A stretch of DNA of 64,000 nt from Linepithema humile (taxonomy: Eukaryota > Arthropoda > Insecta > Hymenoptera > Formicidae), in the NCBI RefSeq assembly GCF_040581485.1, contig NC_090132.1:25803911-25867910 (forward strand), written 5' to 3'. Below are positions 1 through 13,726 of the stretch, in pieces. Positions within the stretch are counted from its first letter, which is position 1. Each line of letters opens with the position of its first letter. Below the pieces are notes generated by a model. The model made no database searches and was not told the DNA's origin. It was given only the letters and a program-made list of their open reading frames with translations. The translations under genes and the position numbers were made by a program.

Positions 1-109
1 ATATTTATTGATTGCCACCTCACCTCGCCTACCACGGCAGACCGAGGTCTGCGGCAGTTTCCCCACCCCTCTTCGCGTTCCTCGTTTCCCTCGTCCCAGC
101 CTCATTCTG

Positions 110-133
110 CAGCAGCAGCAGCAGCAGCAGCAG
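110..133. repeat. (CAG)8 trinucleotide repeat
   Basis: Eight uninterrupted CAG units in GC-rich sequence. It can be read as Gln, Ser or Ala in different frames, so it gives no support for coding. Confidence 0.9.
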
Positions 134-355
134 CATCGCGCGCTACGAGGAGCCTCTGTCCCTCTTTCTTGCTCTCTTTCCGCACTATCACGCTCCCTGC
201 TGCTCCCCCTTCTCTCTTTCTCTTGCCCTTTCTTTGGGCCATCTCTCTCGTTTGCCCGTCGACCCACTCTACGTCCCGCTTCATTCGAAGCTTCGTTCGT
301 CTTCTCTCTCGCGCTAGCCCGCTTCTGTCCTCGTCTGGCTTTTTCTCTGTCTCTC

Positions 356-379
356 CCTCTCTCTCTCTCTCTCTCTCCG
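356..379. repeat. (CT)n microsatellite
   Basis: Uninterrupted CT dinucleotides within a longer pyrimidine-rich stretch running from about 180 to 380. Confidence 0.9.
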
Positions 380-1132
380 CAGCTCCGTGGTGCTTTTGCT
401 CCTACGCTCGATACAAACTCGTCGGACGCGGCAGAGTTTTCGTTTGAAGCTACCATCCGGGGCTTACGATATATAACCCCGCACTCACACCGCCGTCGCT
501 TCCTCGTCTTGACGTCGACCTCTCGGCGTCGTTATATCTCGACGGCGGGATGACTCGCGGCGGTGCCAGCGTCGCGGCGAGAGAGCACGCCCTGCACGAG
601 AAGACGCGCCGTCATTTAGGCAAGGCAGGGGGAAACGGAAGGTCTGCACGGGTAAATGATACTTCGCTCACTGTACCGCAGCCTCCCCCGCGCAGCGTCC
701 GTCCGCGTTATCTCTTCCTGCTCCTCGCGACTGCCGTTTCCACGACGGCAGGAACTCTCCGCTATCTGCTGAACGCAATTAGTCGCGATAATGCAAAACC
801 TGGGGAACTTTGCCTACACGGACGACGGCGCCGAAGAGATCAACGATCGGATCGCGTGATGAAACGCTCAACGAAGTGAAACTTCAATGAGTGCGATATT
901 ACGTAATGATAATTATATACGTCAATCGGATATTATTTTCTCATTTCTCCGTCAACGGCATTTTAATGTTTCGCTTATCAGCGGCTTTATCGTCGCCCGT
1001 TCACCTCTCGCACACACATCACCGTTAGCTCGTGTCGCACTCCTCACAGACAAATAAAACGCTGTCATTCGTAGGGAATAAAAGGCGAAGAATTGAACGC
1101 AGAGAAAAATTACTATCTCTTTTTTTTTTCTC

Positions 1133-1135
<3 letters not shown>

Positions 1136-1170
<35 letters not shown>
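1136..1170. repeat. (CT)n microsatellite
   Basis: About 17 CT units, preceded by a poly-T run. Open frames crossing it on either strand are compositional artefacts. Confidence 0.95.
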
Positions 1171-1176
<6 letters not shown>

Positions 1177-1918
1177 ACTTCGTTCGTTTCCTTTGTATTC
1201 CCGTTGCGCTCTCTGTCTTCCCTTCGCTCTTTCTCGCCGCTCGTTTGCGATTCCATTGCTCTGTGACCCTTCGCGACCTGACGGTTTTACCACCCACACC
1301 CGGCACGAACATCGCCGGGCGAGCCATGGTTTCCTCTTAAAGCTCGTTTGTGTCGAGCTCATCGTGCCGCCATGCGCGCCAGCGAGCTCGATCGAAGACG
1401 CGAACAGAGATGCGATTAAAACGCGAATGACGCAATAAATCCTCATGAAAAATTTACGATTTTATTTTCCATACACACTTAACGCCGAGAACTATTCTCG
1501 ATTCTATTCCGTATTCGTGTCTCGTCTAACGTTATGTGTGTGCATATGTACGATGCATATACGAAATGTTAGCTCGCGTTGAGAATAAAATGATCATATT
1601 TAGCGCTGAATGTAGGGTACACGAATTTATTTCGCCGAAAGTACGATCGAACGCAATTAATGTAAATGAAAATCAGACGGCCACTTTCAGCGGTAAATGC
1701 ATCGTAAAAATACAGACTGTGAATCCGTATTTTTAACGCGTATTTAATATTGAATAAATCATTTAGCACATTAAATATGTTTGCAATAATGCAATAATTT
1801 ATAATATACAGTATGATTCAATAAAACTGAGATATTTAATATATTGTATCGCGAGTGAATATTCGGATTTTTTGGATTAATTCAAAAGAACTGTTTATGA
1901 ATTAAATTTAACTTTTTT

Positions 1919-1924
<6 letters not shown>

Positions 1925-1973
<49 letters not shown>
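1925..1973. repeat. (GA)n microsatellite
   Basis: About 24 uninterrupted GA units in AT-rich sequence. Confidence 0.95.
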
Positions 1974-1978
<5 letters not shown>

Positions 1979-2328
1979 TTTTATTAACAGCTTTATAAAG
2001 CTGGGTAACAGCTTTAACAGCGGCTTTATTTCATTTTGAATAATTGCGTTACATTAAAAAAAAAACACGAGCAGTTACAGTTATTATAAGCGTGTCTACA
2101 TAGATTACGCGCTATCTGCATAGATTATATCTAGAATATAATTTCCGCAGTCTATGCGCGTGGATATAACCTATCGCTGTTTGCGTGTACACGTGGTCAG
2201 TGCGAGAATGCGTAAACGCGAGTACATACTTTAGCTCCGGCGTAAATGACGCCTCTCTCGCTTGTACATACGTGTGCGAGTGAGCGATCGTATGTCGGTC
2301 CCACACGTGGCCGCTGATTACATACACG

Positions 2329-2974
2329 CCAGTGGTGTAGCTACAGTGTAGCGGGGCAAGCAAAACATAAGAAACTAAATGCGGATGACACACGGTCCCC
2401 TTTTCCTCGGCGCGGAAAACGCGTACGGAAAAAATGTGGAACGCGATAAAATTTTTATTGCAATTTTATTTTGAAATCGATCTAATAATTGGACGAAATT
2501 AATAACTCGCTTTTTTTTTTGAACGATGAACATATTTCTTTCTTTCTAAATTTATTTGAAATAAATTCAATATTTGATTGCGGTGACGTTCCAGTAATAG
2601 CGAAATGTGAGCTTGACATTTACCACCAATCGAGATTAATTTGAAATTTAAAACTTATTAGTTTTTGCGGAACGGTAAATATTTCATTCGGTAGTTCAAT
2701 TTGGGGGAATTGTCATATTTGTCTGTGACACATATTCTTTTAGGTGTCTGCATGTTTGAGCGATTATTACAATTAAATGAAATATACACTCGTGTAAACC
2801 GGCACTGTGCGATATTGTTTCTATCAATTCTATTTTTGTATGTTGAATTTTTATATTTTTGTATATAAATATATATATATTTTTTAGTAATTTTTTTTAT
2901 CTCTCTGCAAGTTAATAAAAATAAAGCATGAGATTTGTGCGTAACAGCGCAAAAAAATGCAGCTACGCCACTGG
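2329..2974. mobile_element. Possible TIR element remnant with CAGTGG(T/C)GTAGCT ends
   Basis: The sequence CCAGTGGTGTAGCTAC at 2329-2344 recurs inverted with two mismatches at 2959-2974 (GCAGCTACGCCACTGG). Ends beginning CAGTGG are typical of several insect DNA-transposon families, notably hAT. I could not see a matching target-site duplication and found no transposase between the ends. A related GCCACTG sequence at about 3,280 may be another boundary. This is a tentative call. Confidence 0.35.
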
Positions 2975-5900
2975 AACGAACGCAACACAACGCGCGCCCA
3001 TCGCTCTCTCGTTTCCACTCGCGTAACGCTTGCGCGGCTTGATAAATGCGTTTACCGTGCTTCGAATTCGGTATATACACGCGGCTCTCGAGGCGATGAA
3101 AAAAAACGAACGCGAGAGAGAGAGAGCACGGGGAAGATACGGAGACGCACACACTGCCGCATGCAAGCGTATACCGCTGTGCGCCGTGAGACGCATCCAG
3201 CCGAGAAGTACAAAAATATCAATCGACTTTCAGGAATATATGCGCCCGCACCTCCCATTCTACTCTTTTAAAACATTAAGCCACTGAATTATGTAGCCGA
3301 GAGAAATTTCTTTCGCGGGATTGCGTTAGTAAGAACCTTTCGCGTGCTGTGACTACCTCACTGCATAATGCACACAGCTGCAGTCGGACTTTGAACCGAG
3401 CGCCGATACCTTTCGGCGTGTGTATTCATCTTCCTTCTTCAATGATTTTGTATTCCGGGAGAACGAAGAGCGCCAAGGATCTTTGTCTCACGTATATGCC
3501 GTCTGAAAGAGGCGAAAATATTTACAAATCGAATGTTGAAAAGTTGAGCGCCATCGATAATGTTATCTTTGAACGTTTGAATACCAAGAAATTTTCATCT
3601 CGGTGATATTTATTTATATTTTTTATTTTAAAATGCTGCCTGAAAAGATTTGGAGCAACAGCCGTTTCGAGCGAATTCTGTCGAAATTTAAAAAAAGTTG
3701 TAAAAGATAAAGAAATTGAATTTTGTCGATGAATAATTTATTTTTAAATCTCACTTTCAATATATAATCGAATGAAGCCGCAGTAGCGGAAATCTGTGCT
3801 TCGTAAAATCTATTTTTTTGGAGATAGATTGGAAATCCATCGCGTAGTCTATCTCTGACCTTTAACCTATTAATTATTAAACTATTTACATAACATAATA
3901 TAGTTTGTGCCTCGTTAGTTGATCAGCTCGCACACGTGGTTGATTCCGGATATCGGAAAATTAATTCGAATACATATTTCCGCATACGATTTTGTGAATA
4001 ATTAAGTGAGAGCGAAAAATAAGCATCTTGCAATTTGCCGCGATTCACGTACAAAGTACTGCATGCATTACGCGACCTTCTTCGCGCTCACTGCGCGAAT
4101 CGTCGTGTTATCTGTTTTCTTTTTCAATTTCATCCGGTCTGTCCACCTGCCATTTTCCCCGGCCGTACCTTTTCCCGGCTTAACGACCCGTCGATGAATC
4201 GATAACTTCGCAGACCTCCTAACAGCAATTTCGTCAAGTTTACGTTGCGGCTAATAAACTTACGCGTTTGGCTCACCCGATTATACTCGAAGAAGGAAAT
4301 TCGTAAGCTATGAGAGTAACGCGATTAGATGGCACAGAAACAAGCTCACCCCCGGGGCTTCAATGATCGATCTCTTCACCCCACGATGGTTCGATAAGAA
4401 CGTAAATGCAATTTCGCAAGTGAGATTTCACAGATGCATTGTACAAGAATTTTTGAACATTACGAGGTTGTTTCGATCGACAATGAAAAAAGAGAAATTT
4501 ATAAAAAATTAATTTTTTCAAACTTGTCGCAGAAAATGTTCAAATTTGCCGATGTTTATTTTAGAGCGTTTTCTGAAGAGACCGACTTTTTGTCGCGTCA
4601 TGCGATCAGCTGTTCGATGTTTAAATGTCATTCGCGTCGGTTTGACTCGACGTGAATACGGCGCGCTCGACAATCCCATCGTGATGCATTCGCGCAATCC
4701 TGGTAAACGAACGGCAGCCGGCAAGACTGCTTGCTGCCGCCGCTGCTTCTCGTGTCCCGTAAACGAAATTAAACGGATTTGGAGGCGAGCCAGCCCTCGC
4801 GTCGCTCGCTGTCTACCCCGGCATTCCGATCTCTCGATCGATCGCCCGTTCGCCGCCGGGTTCTTCGTCACAAAGGGCCCGAGGGTGGAATCGTCGTCCC
4901 TCGATTGGGATTGGACAGTTATGATCCGAAATAATGAGGAGGTAAGCGACGCGGGGAGAGAAGAAAACGCGGACGCGACCTCGGATTTTCTGTAGTATCG
5001 ACTTTGTATTAGCTCGAGCGCGAGTAATTGCGGCTTTTTACTGACGTCAAAGCGTCTCCGCCCCGAACTCCGAGGGTGGAAACGTTATGGGTCTCGCGTG
5101 GATTTAGCGTGTGTTTGATGTCGCCTCGGTAACTTGTTACCGGTGTCCGATGGACGGAAAATGCGTTCCGCTTCACTGTGAATTATATTACAGGAGTTGC
5201 AGTTACGTTAGTTATAAACGCGCGGCGACAAGCATAACATAAACGGCGACGGACTTGCGTGCTAGCGTTGCCAGCGCGAGGAATTTAACGTGAAGCAGTT
5301 TGAGATGCCGGATAACTTTGAAAATAATAATAACGCGCCGCGCGGTGAAGTTGCGAAATCACAATTTTCCATCCGGCGCAAACGCGATTATCGTAAACGT
5401 ACGACGATAGAGTCAGCTACCAAGGTCTCGTTGAATATTTTTTCATTAATTTTTAAACGCCGCGTGTGTCCGCGGCGGTTGTTTCAGAGCCGTAATTGGG
5501 AACGGGAACGGTTTATTAAGACCTCGTTCAGCAAAACGGATTTTGCTCTTGACGCGCAAAATAATGCACTACTAGAGGCGCGATATTTTGTGCCACGCGT
5601 TTGCGGTGGAAACTCGTTACGCGCTCGGAATAGCTAAATTATACTGCATCTTGCTTAATGAATGAGCTAACCAATATACAGTCCAATAGTTCTTTATATC
5701 TCGCTTAACGCGACGTTTAGAATCAGTTTTGCATAATGCATTTGATTTTTCGAAATGTAAATATTGAAAAAACCATTCTAATTTTCACGGTTTATTTTAC
5801 TTTAAAATTATTTTTAACTTTTGCCGGACCGTTTTTATATCGGCGTGAAGATTTATAATTTCATATCTTTCACGTACGTTGTTAATTATCGTAAATTAGC

Positions 5901-7447
5901 TTAATTTCTATATTTATTTCATAGCTTTTTGCGGAGAGATTCATCGCGCACGAATAATTTACTCGCGTCATAAGTGTGTTGAATTTTGCATGTACATATC
6001 GAGGAGGGGTGGGAGGAATACGAGACAACCGGTGAGATTCCGAGTGAATTTATTCCACTCGCGCGCAGATGCTGGCAACAGTTTATTTCATAAGACCAGC
6101 ACTTTCGCGCGAGTTTGCGACTTATAACCCTTTGGTCTCCCAGCCGTGAATTACACGTACGGCTCCAACGTTTGCTTCTTCCAACTCGTGGAAAAATTTA
6201 CGACCAATAAATCGCCTGATTTTTTGCCGCCTGCGAGCAACCGCGTTAAATTTGGCACAGTGCGTGCGACAGTGAGTTTAATAAAAGAAACGATCGTCAT
6301 TCAAATAATTTCTATGAATGGTTCGATATTAAATGTGTTTTTATTACTTAATTTTTGTTTTATTTTATCCTTTTTTTTTTAAATTTTATTTAGTTTAGTA
6401 TAATTTTATCTTTTTTTATCATAAGAATAACAAACGAATTGCTTGATAATATACATAATTAATATGTCTTTTTCTTGTTAATAAAGGTAAAAGCTTTGTG
6501 TCGCGGCAAGAGCTTCTAGACACGTGTCTCGCATTCGGCCACATATAGCGTACCTAATTGTTACTCGAAACACGCATGTATTCACACTTAGGCGACAGGG
6601 ACACGATGATTTTCGTAGAAATCGCCCACTGTCGCGACGCCTTTCCGTGCCGCAAGATTCGCGCCGTCGTTGCGCGACGCGCCGTTGGTCCGGGCTATTT
6701 TCTTCCTGGCACGTTCCTGTCGTCGGGCCTGTGCACCAAAAAAAAATTCCAGCCGTATATTCTGCGCCCCTAAAATAGCGGCGAGAAGTTACGTTACGCT
6801 GTGTTCCGCAACAGTCGTAGTAGCGCTTGGCCATTTTCAATTCCGACGATGCGTTTGCCGCGCCGCGAAGAAATTACGGGCGAGTAAAATGCGTGCGCTT
6901 CACGCGCCGCGCTTTTACCGCGGAAAATCGCAAAGTCGTCGACATCGATCAAGGAAATTAGCGTAGTGAAAAAAAAAGATTGCACATACAGAAGTCGATA
7001 ATGAACCCGGTTGAAAGACTGATTGTGAGTGATTTTGTCCGCCTGCGTGTCTCTGTGTGAAAAATCTCCGTTGTTGTCAGCCAATTCAATTTTATTGATT
7101 TGATTATCGAAGTAGTATTAACTTTATAATTACTTGAAAAATTTGCGAATCGAATGTTCGCTGTTCCGAATTTCCGTATTAACCAAATTTTCTTCCGCCA
7201 GAAATGATGTGTAACCATTGAATACCGTCAATTATCGAAATTAATTTAAAAAAAAAAAGGGATTTTAATTTAAAGGAAAAAAGTGAGAGTGCCTGTGTAT
7301 TACTTGGACGTTACACAATAGAGGGTTAACGACTCCGATAGCAAAACGAAGTCGAAGAATCGTTAAAGCAGCGTCAATTTCTTCCGCATCGGCGGACCCC
7401 GCGTCGCGTTTCTCGCTTCGCTCGTCCCGCACGTTTTCGCCCGTGTG

Positions 7448-7484
7448 CGAGCGAGCGAGCGAGCGAGCGAGCGGGCGAGCGAGC
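7448..7484. repeat. (GAGC)n tetranucleotide repeat
   Basis: About nine GAGC units with one GGGC variant, in a CpG-rich patch. Confidence 0.9.
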
Positions 7485-10400
7485 ACCAGAACTACTGGTG
7501 TACGCAAGTCTGGTTCTCCGGGGCGAGCAAGGGCCACCACTCGTAATCCTCGGTCCCTTTCCACCGTTGGTTGCCGCGGCGCGCTCATCAGCCCCCGTGT
7601 ATATCTATAATACGCACGTCGGTCGCCCCGTCTTCTCTCCACCTCGCCCTAAACCCCAGGCCCGACCCCTCCCCACTGGCCGGAGCACCGATCGATTTAA
7701 TAACACGGCCATTTTCCCGGCTCACGGACCGAACGAACACGCTCCTCTTCCGAGCGACCCGAGATGCTGCTGCAGCGAGCGCGCCCGTGCTCTCGTCTCG
7801 CCTAAGCCCGCGGCGAGCGTGTTTTGTTGCTGCATTCGGGAGGCTCCTTGCCGGGCTGCTGTGCGTGCCGCTATGCATACGCCGCCGCATGTCGAGATGC
7901 GCTCCTCGCAAACTGTCTTGCTTGTCTCACCTGTCCCCCCTCCGGTCCCTCCCCGTCCTTTGCGTGCGCGCGGTGATAAGCGATGGCGCGGTTGGAATCG
8001 TCGAGCCCTCACGGCGAAAATCCATTCCGGTTTTCGCGTATTGCGCGCGCTGAACTGGCATTGTCACGCGTATTTTTGGCGATGTCGAGCGGATCCTGCA
8101 AAGCGAAGTACAGCCATATTACATATACATCGTAGCGAGGCTAATAATAATTGCGCAAAGTTCTAATTTGAGAACTGTAAGACCTAGTTTGAACTTTTTA
8201 CGTTTTCGCGAGCGGTGCAAATTAGGTTTACTTCCAATTCGTTACAACTGTCTTTCATTTCACGAGTGCCTTGCCTTTCTTCGTTTTATCAAACTTTGCG
8301 AACTCCGAAATGCACACATCAGGATCGGCCAAGAATAATGCAAAAGGAGTTAAAATACATTTCGCGTATCTTGGCGATTTTCAACCGCGCTTATCAGAGA
8401 GACGCGCGACGATGCAAGTTTGCCGCTGTGGTTTTATTAGAGGCGGACGTTTTGGGGACGAGCAATTCCGATTTAAGCCGCGGGATGTCAACGATCTACC
8501 GGCCGGACATTCTCGCCAGCCTGGATTGGCAGGAGCTAAATTTACTATGGCATCCGATATATCTGCGGATAAACGTACTGCCAGGACCATACGTTGAAAT
8601 TATATCGCGACGGATTAGCCGTCGATCGTTTTTCTTACGATTCGTTTTATCCACGACGTATCGATCTTCCACTGTTGCATAAAAATATCAATTACCATTA
8701 GAAGTACATCTCGAAGTGACAGCGATGTCTCGAAAAGCGCGAATAACACGGTTATCATTCGACTCATTGTCGTCGGTCTGATTTCTCTCGGAAACGCACT
8801 CGGTTCCGACTCACTGCTGAGCGGCGATACGCCGTAAAAGAAAACAAAAGCGATATAGCGTTTTCACTAGCAGCGTTACCTTGAAACTCGCGGACCAAGT
8901 GTCGACAGGGCGAAGCGCGCAAAAGTCGAGACTCGGGGAAAGTTTCCTAATGCAGCCCGATGCATCCTTTTAGAGTTTTATAAATGGGCTTTCGTTTTCG
9001 CACTGCGGAGATATCGCGCGCCTCCACTTTAGAGTACAAAGCCATTTAAACCGGCGATTAAAGCAAAATGACGAATCCATTGTAGAAACAGAATAAGCTC
9101 CAGAATTATACCTCCACGGAAGAATAAATTTTTAGATTACATTTAATCTCGAGGTAAATATAATTTACAGACGCTTATTATGAATATTGAAAAGTTGATA
9201 CAAATTTAGTTTCTCCTTTTCAATCGTCTCTAATAATATTCTCTAATGTTTTTTGTATCAATTAACAGATTGTGGAAAACTTTGATATATAAGTTCAGGA
9301 AAGCAATTATTACATTTTTAGAAATATTAATCTCGAAAAGAGAAAAGAAGGAAAGGCGCGACAGCGAAAAGGTCAAAGCGACGGGTTTTTTTTTTTTCAG
9401 GAGCAAAACACCCATTTGCATCCATTGATCGGTTAAAAACTCAAGCTCGGCTGCTCGAGGCTCTCGAGTCCATCGATTAGCGGGGAAACAATGTGAGAGA
9501 GAGAGAGAGTCCTTTATTAGCGCGGCACGAAAAACAGGAAATTAGCGTCGCGACGCGTCGCGCGCGTCCGAACGAACGAACGCGACGGCGGCAACGATGA
9601 CGTGTGCCGACCGGACGGACAACGATGACCCCACCACGCGACGACATTCCCTCTTTCACTCTCGCGTTCGCCACCGACGTCGTCTACACAGGCACACACA
9701 AACACACCCCCGTGTGTTCCTCCGCGATCCCCTCCATCGCTCGCGTACGAATGCTTAATCACAAATCGATAGACGTGACGCATCGCGAGCGGCCTGAGAT
9801 ACGTCGACTTGCCGCCGCTTCGGCTTATCTGCATTTCCGACCGTTTCGTCCGCGCGTGGCCGCCGGTGGATTACGAAGCTGACAATCGTCGGACCGCTTC
9901 GTCGCTCCTCTCGTCGCACCGCGATGCATCTTCGCCGGCAAGTGAATCGCGGAACGTTAGTCTGTTGTGCCGCGGTGATCTGAGATAAAGAATTAAATCG
10001 CGCGAAACGTTAGATGTATTTAGTTCTCAAGATAACCGGCGATAAGATGTACGCAAAAGGTCTGACGAGCGTTCGGGGCAACTAGCCGCTCGGTGCATCG
10101 TTACATTGCTGCTGCGAAATCGTGGATATTACCGGATGATGTTATGGCGACGTTGTAATGAGACGGAGGAAGGAGAAGTTGCGCGCAAGTAAGTGCAGTG
10201 CAATTACGTTTCCGAGATAATGGTTCGTATTCCGCGTGTACTGTGAACGTTCGATGTGATTATCGCCTTAGCACAATTACTTTACGGTTTATATTTAACC
10301 CGTGAAACGAATCGTCTTCTCAAATCTGGAATATTTTAAGAGAGATTTTATTAGAACTGTAAAGATTAAATAGGCAACACAGCTTGCAAATCGTAGCAGA

Positions 10401-13400
10401 ATCGATAATCAATAAATAATCTTGTGGTTTTATTAGTGAGATAAAAAATAACTTTATAGATAGAGTGCGATGATGATAATTTAAAATAATTTCAGAATAA
10501 CAAATAAATATTGTATAATTTTATTTAGCACACTCGATCTGCATGTATCATTATGTAGTTAACAATTAAATGTATTGTGTGAATATTTCGTTCGGGATCA
10601 AAAGCTTGCTCCAAACAAATAAAATTGATTATCCGGCGGCCGCAGACAATAAATTTTGTATTAGATATGTGAAGACGCGCGCGCGCGCGCGAGTCGCTGT
10701 CTAGCATAATTGATTAAGGAAGGATATCGGTGATACTTTAATTAAATTTATACGAGCAAATAATTATGGCACTTTATACGACGGATATGATACATTATGC
10801 GTAATAGTTTGTAATTAAGAAGCAACTTTTACGATAAACTCGTCTACGAAATTCTATGATCAGAGACAGAGCGGGAAAATATATTTAATGAAACATACCC
10901 AAGCGGCAAGGCATAATATTAGCATATCGCGAGGATAATGATATTCCAGTATGGAAATCTATGTCTGAAGGTTGTGCACATTATTATAAGTTAATCTATA
11001 AATAGGCGTGCACTTTATAATATATGTTCTAAATTGGAAAAAGTATTGAGACTTATAAATTCAAGAAGATAGATCGAGGCCTATAAATAAGTAGCAAGTT
11101 CAAGAGCAAGAGAGCAAAGCATCTCTTCAGCTTGATTCATCGCCGCTCGTTGATAACTCGTTTAACACGTTTCATTATTCACATTTTTTTCGCGCTATGT
11201 GCACGTGCTTGTAATGCAATTAATATTACGATAATATAAACAAGATTTTGATGTATTGAGTCATTCGAGGCGCGTATCATTCACGCTGTGGCGCGATGGA
11301 TGTAATTTCTATCGAACGATATAGGTCATGTCACGCATAAATATGTGTTAATGCCGCTTTACGTCAAATGGAAAAGTAACAATGAAATACGCAAATACAA
11401 CGCCCGCCGCTCCTCCACCGGGCATATTTTATTGGCTGTCTTTACGAGCTCCGGCACGGCAACGTTACATCAAACAATACACGCGCCCGAAAATGGCGGC
11501 CACGCCGGTTAATGCGCCGGCCGGTTGTTAGTTGTTCGAATAATGGATTGCCGTTAAAGCATCTAGATTAAAGAGGAAGGCACGATACGACTTTCCGCTC
11601 GTCGTTGAAGTCATTAAGAAAAGAAAATTGTGTGCGCGCGCGCGCACCACGCCGTCGACAATCGAGGTCAGAAGCCGGAGAGGAGTATATATACATGAAC
11701 TTATATCGTGGCATTCAGGAAATTGATGGTGAATGAAATTACGAAGCTCGTTGAATTAAAGCTCAAAGAGCGCGGCTGTTGGTTGATGCTTTTTTACTTT
11801 TTTTTTTTTTTTTTTTTTTTTGTTATCCCATGATCGAATATTTTAGAACATTGACATTTCCTGGAATCATGCCAATTTATTTCTGGGTCTGCAATTTATT
11901 TAAAGCCGCATCAGATATGCTGTAAAAAAAAAAAACGAAAAAAACGAAAAAAGTACGTGAAGAAAGGAAACAAATTTTTTATTTCAAAATATCGAAGGCA
12001 CGCGCGATTGCCGGCGTTTCGCAAGAATGTTTAAAGACTGTTGGGATAATCGATGGTGAACGTAACTTCGATTCTACATATCTCGTTTATTGCATCCACG
12101 GCGGCGCATTGTAAACACGTACGTATGCACGTAAACCATTATGCGGCTGCGGCGGCGACGGTTGTTCACTGGGTGAAGCAGTCGTATAAGCCGGAGTGCG
12201 GAGTTCAACGACCGGTATAAATTAAAGCGGCGCTCGGATTTCAATGCCACGGCCTTGCTCAAGGCCGTCGCACTCGTAGAAAATCAACGGTACATTTGCA
12301 CCGGCGTTCGCAACAATAAATTGCACAAACTCGGCGCAAATGATCGAGTACCGCCATTCGCAAAACTAACGTCGTGAGATCGAGTGGCTAAAAGAGTTCG
12401 CCTTTTCGCGATAATCCACCCAATCAAATCAAACTTTTAGGGAAAAGTTGTGTGTCGTTGCATATTTGTTAGGCGACAGAAGCTCTCTATTTTTTTTTTC
12501 TCTTGAAGTATCGAAATATTTTTTCTTAAAATACGAGAGATCTCGATGAAAAGAAAATCTGATTTGTATATTCGTTGTTTGAATGTAGCTGAATTGCTAA
12601 TTTACATCGTTTCAACGGGATGATTAATTTTTGCTAAAGTCGGTACGATTGATATTATTATAACGAGTCCTTGTGGCACCCGTGAATTATTTTCATCGCG
12701 TCTATACTAGGTGGATACGTGCACTTAATTTCTAAAATTACAACATGCATGCACGATTTACTCAATTATATCACTTACCCGCGCGCGCTCTTGCGCGTTA
12801 CAGAACACTTCATTGTCGTTATTATTCTCACATAACTGTTAACGTGATAATACAGTTTAATCGGTGTTTTAATTGCGAGACCCAAGAAGAATGAAAATCG
12901 GCTTATCTTGTTGCCTTTGTGCGAGCTTAATTTATAATTAAAAAATTTATAATTAAATGAAACAGGCATTCGCGCTTATTACGCGAATACTTTCGCTTTA
13001 TTTTGCATATTCAAAATATTTTACGTCAGCGGGAATAATATTTCGCAAAATTATCGCGATGTATTTAACAATTCTGAGCTCTGCAAACATTTACGATTTC
13101 ATAATGAAATTACTTCCTATATCGAGTGATGTATTTATTTATGGCGTGCAACATTTACGCACGTTTTTTTTTTTTTTTTGTGAATCACGTAAATATATTT
13201 TATTGCGTGTAGATTATAATAAATTAACATCATTACTCCGCGACATTATCACATAAACAAATAGCATACATTGCTCCCAGATAATTAATTAATTTACTCA
13301 AATCGCCGCAAGGCTTTGAAGCAATAATAGTATGCTAGGATCAATGTGTGTGCCAATCTATGCAGAACAGTTATCGTGCATTGTATTTCGCATAATATAA

Positions 13401-13726
13401 CGAAAGGGGTCAGCGTCATTGAATAGAATAACATAGAATTAGGATTCCACAGAGCGCGCATAACTTTGCATCGCAGCGAACAGAGATTGCAGTATCGTTT
13501 GTGCGAATTTGATGCTCGCGATGTGTGAACGACTTTGAAAATTATCCAAATCGGAATTTTTTTCTTTCAGTATTTTCGTTCCGAGATCTCCATGTGTCAT
13601 CATTTTCATTGATTTCATTGACGCCGCTGGCATTGTTAGCTTTATTCATCGACACGCGGCTCGCGTAAGAGCGCCTTCGATTCACAGATTCGCCCGTTCA
13701 CGCAATTCTTCCGATTTTAATTTTAG

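Larger units (their letters stand above)
1..13726. other. Non-coding 5' region upstream of the BAZ2/toutatis coding exons
   Basis: No coding exon is supported here. The longer open frames (for example 8-553, 4546-4995, 7498-8166) lie in GC-rich or low-complexity sequence, show no recognisable domain, and overlap open frames on other strands and phases. CpG-rich patches at about 1-900, 4,600-5,000, 7,300-8,100, 9,500-10,200 and 11,400-11,600 alternate with AT-rich stretches. Donor-like sites at 4,942 (GAG then gtaagc) and about 10,190 (CGCAA then gtaagt) could close untranslated first exons. The first recognised coding exon begins in mid-codon, so the start codon must lie in an unrecognised exon here or before the window. 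I infer promoter and 5' intron sequence. Confidence 0.5.

Noticed and set aside
8..553. 181-codon open frame at the window start
   Set aside because: It crosses a CAG repeat and CT-rich low-complexity sequence, other frames are open over the same stretch, and no domain is seen.
4546..4995. 149-codon plus-strand frame in a CpG-rich patch, with a donor-like site at 4,942
   Set aside because: No recognisable protein family, minus-strand frames are equally open, and GC content alone explains the length.
7498..8166. 222-codon frame
   Set aside because: Lies in GC-rich sequence where three overlapping frames on both strands are also long. No domain, and Pro/Arg-rich composition is typical of non-coding CpG sequence.
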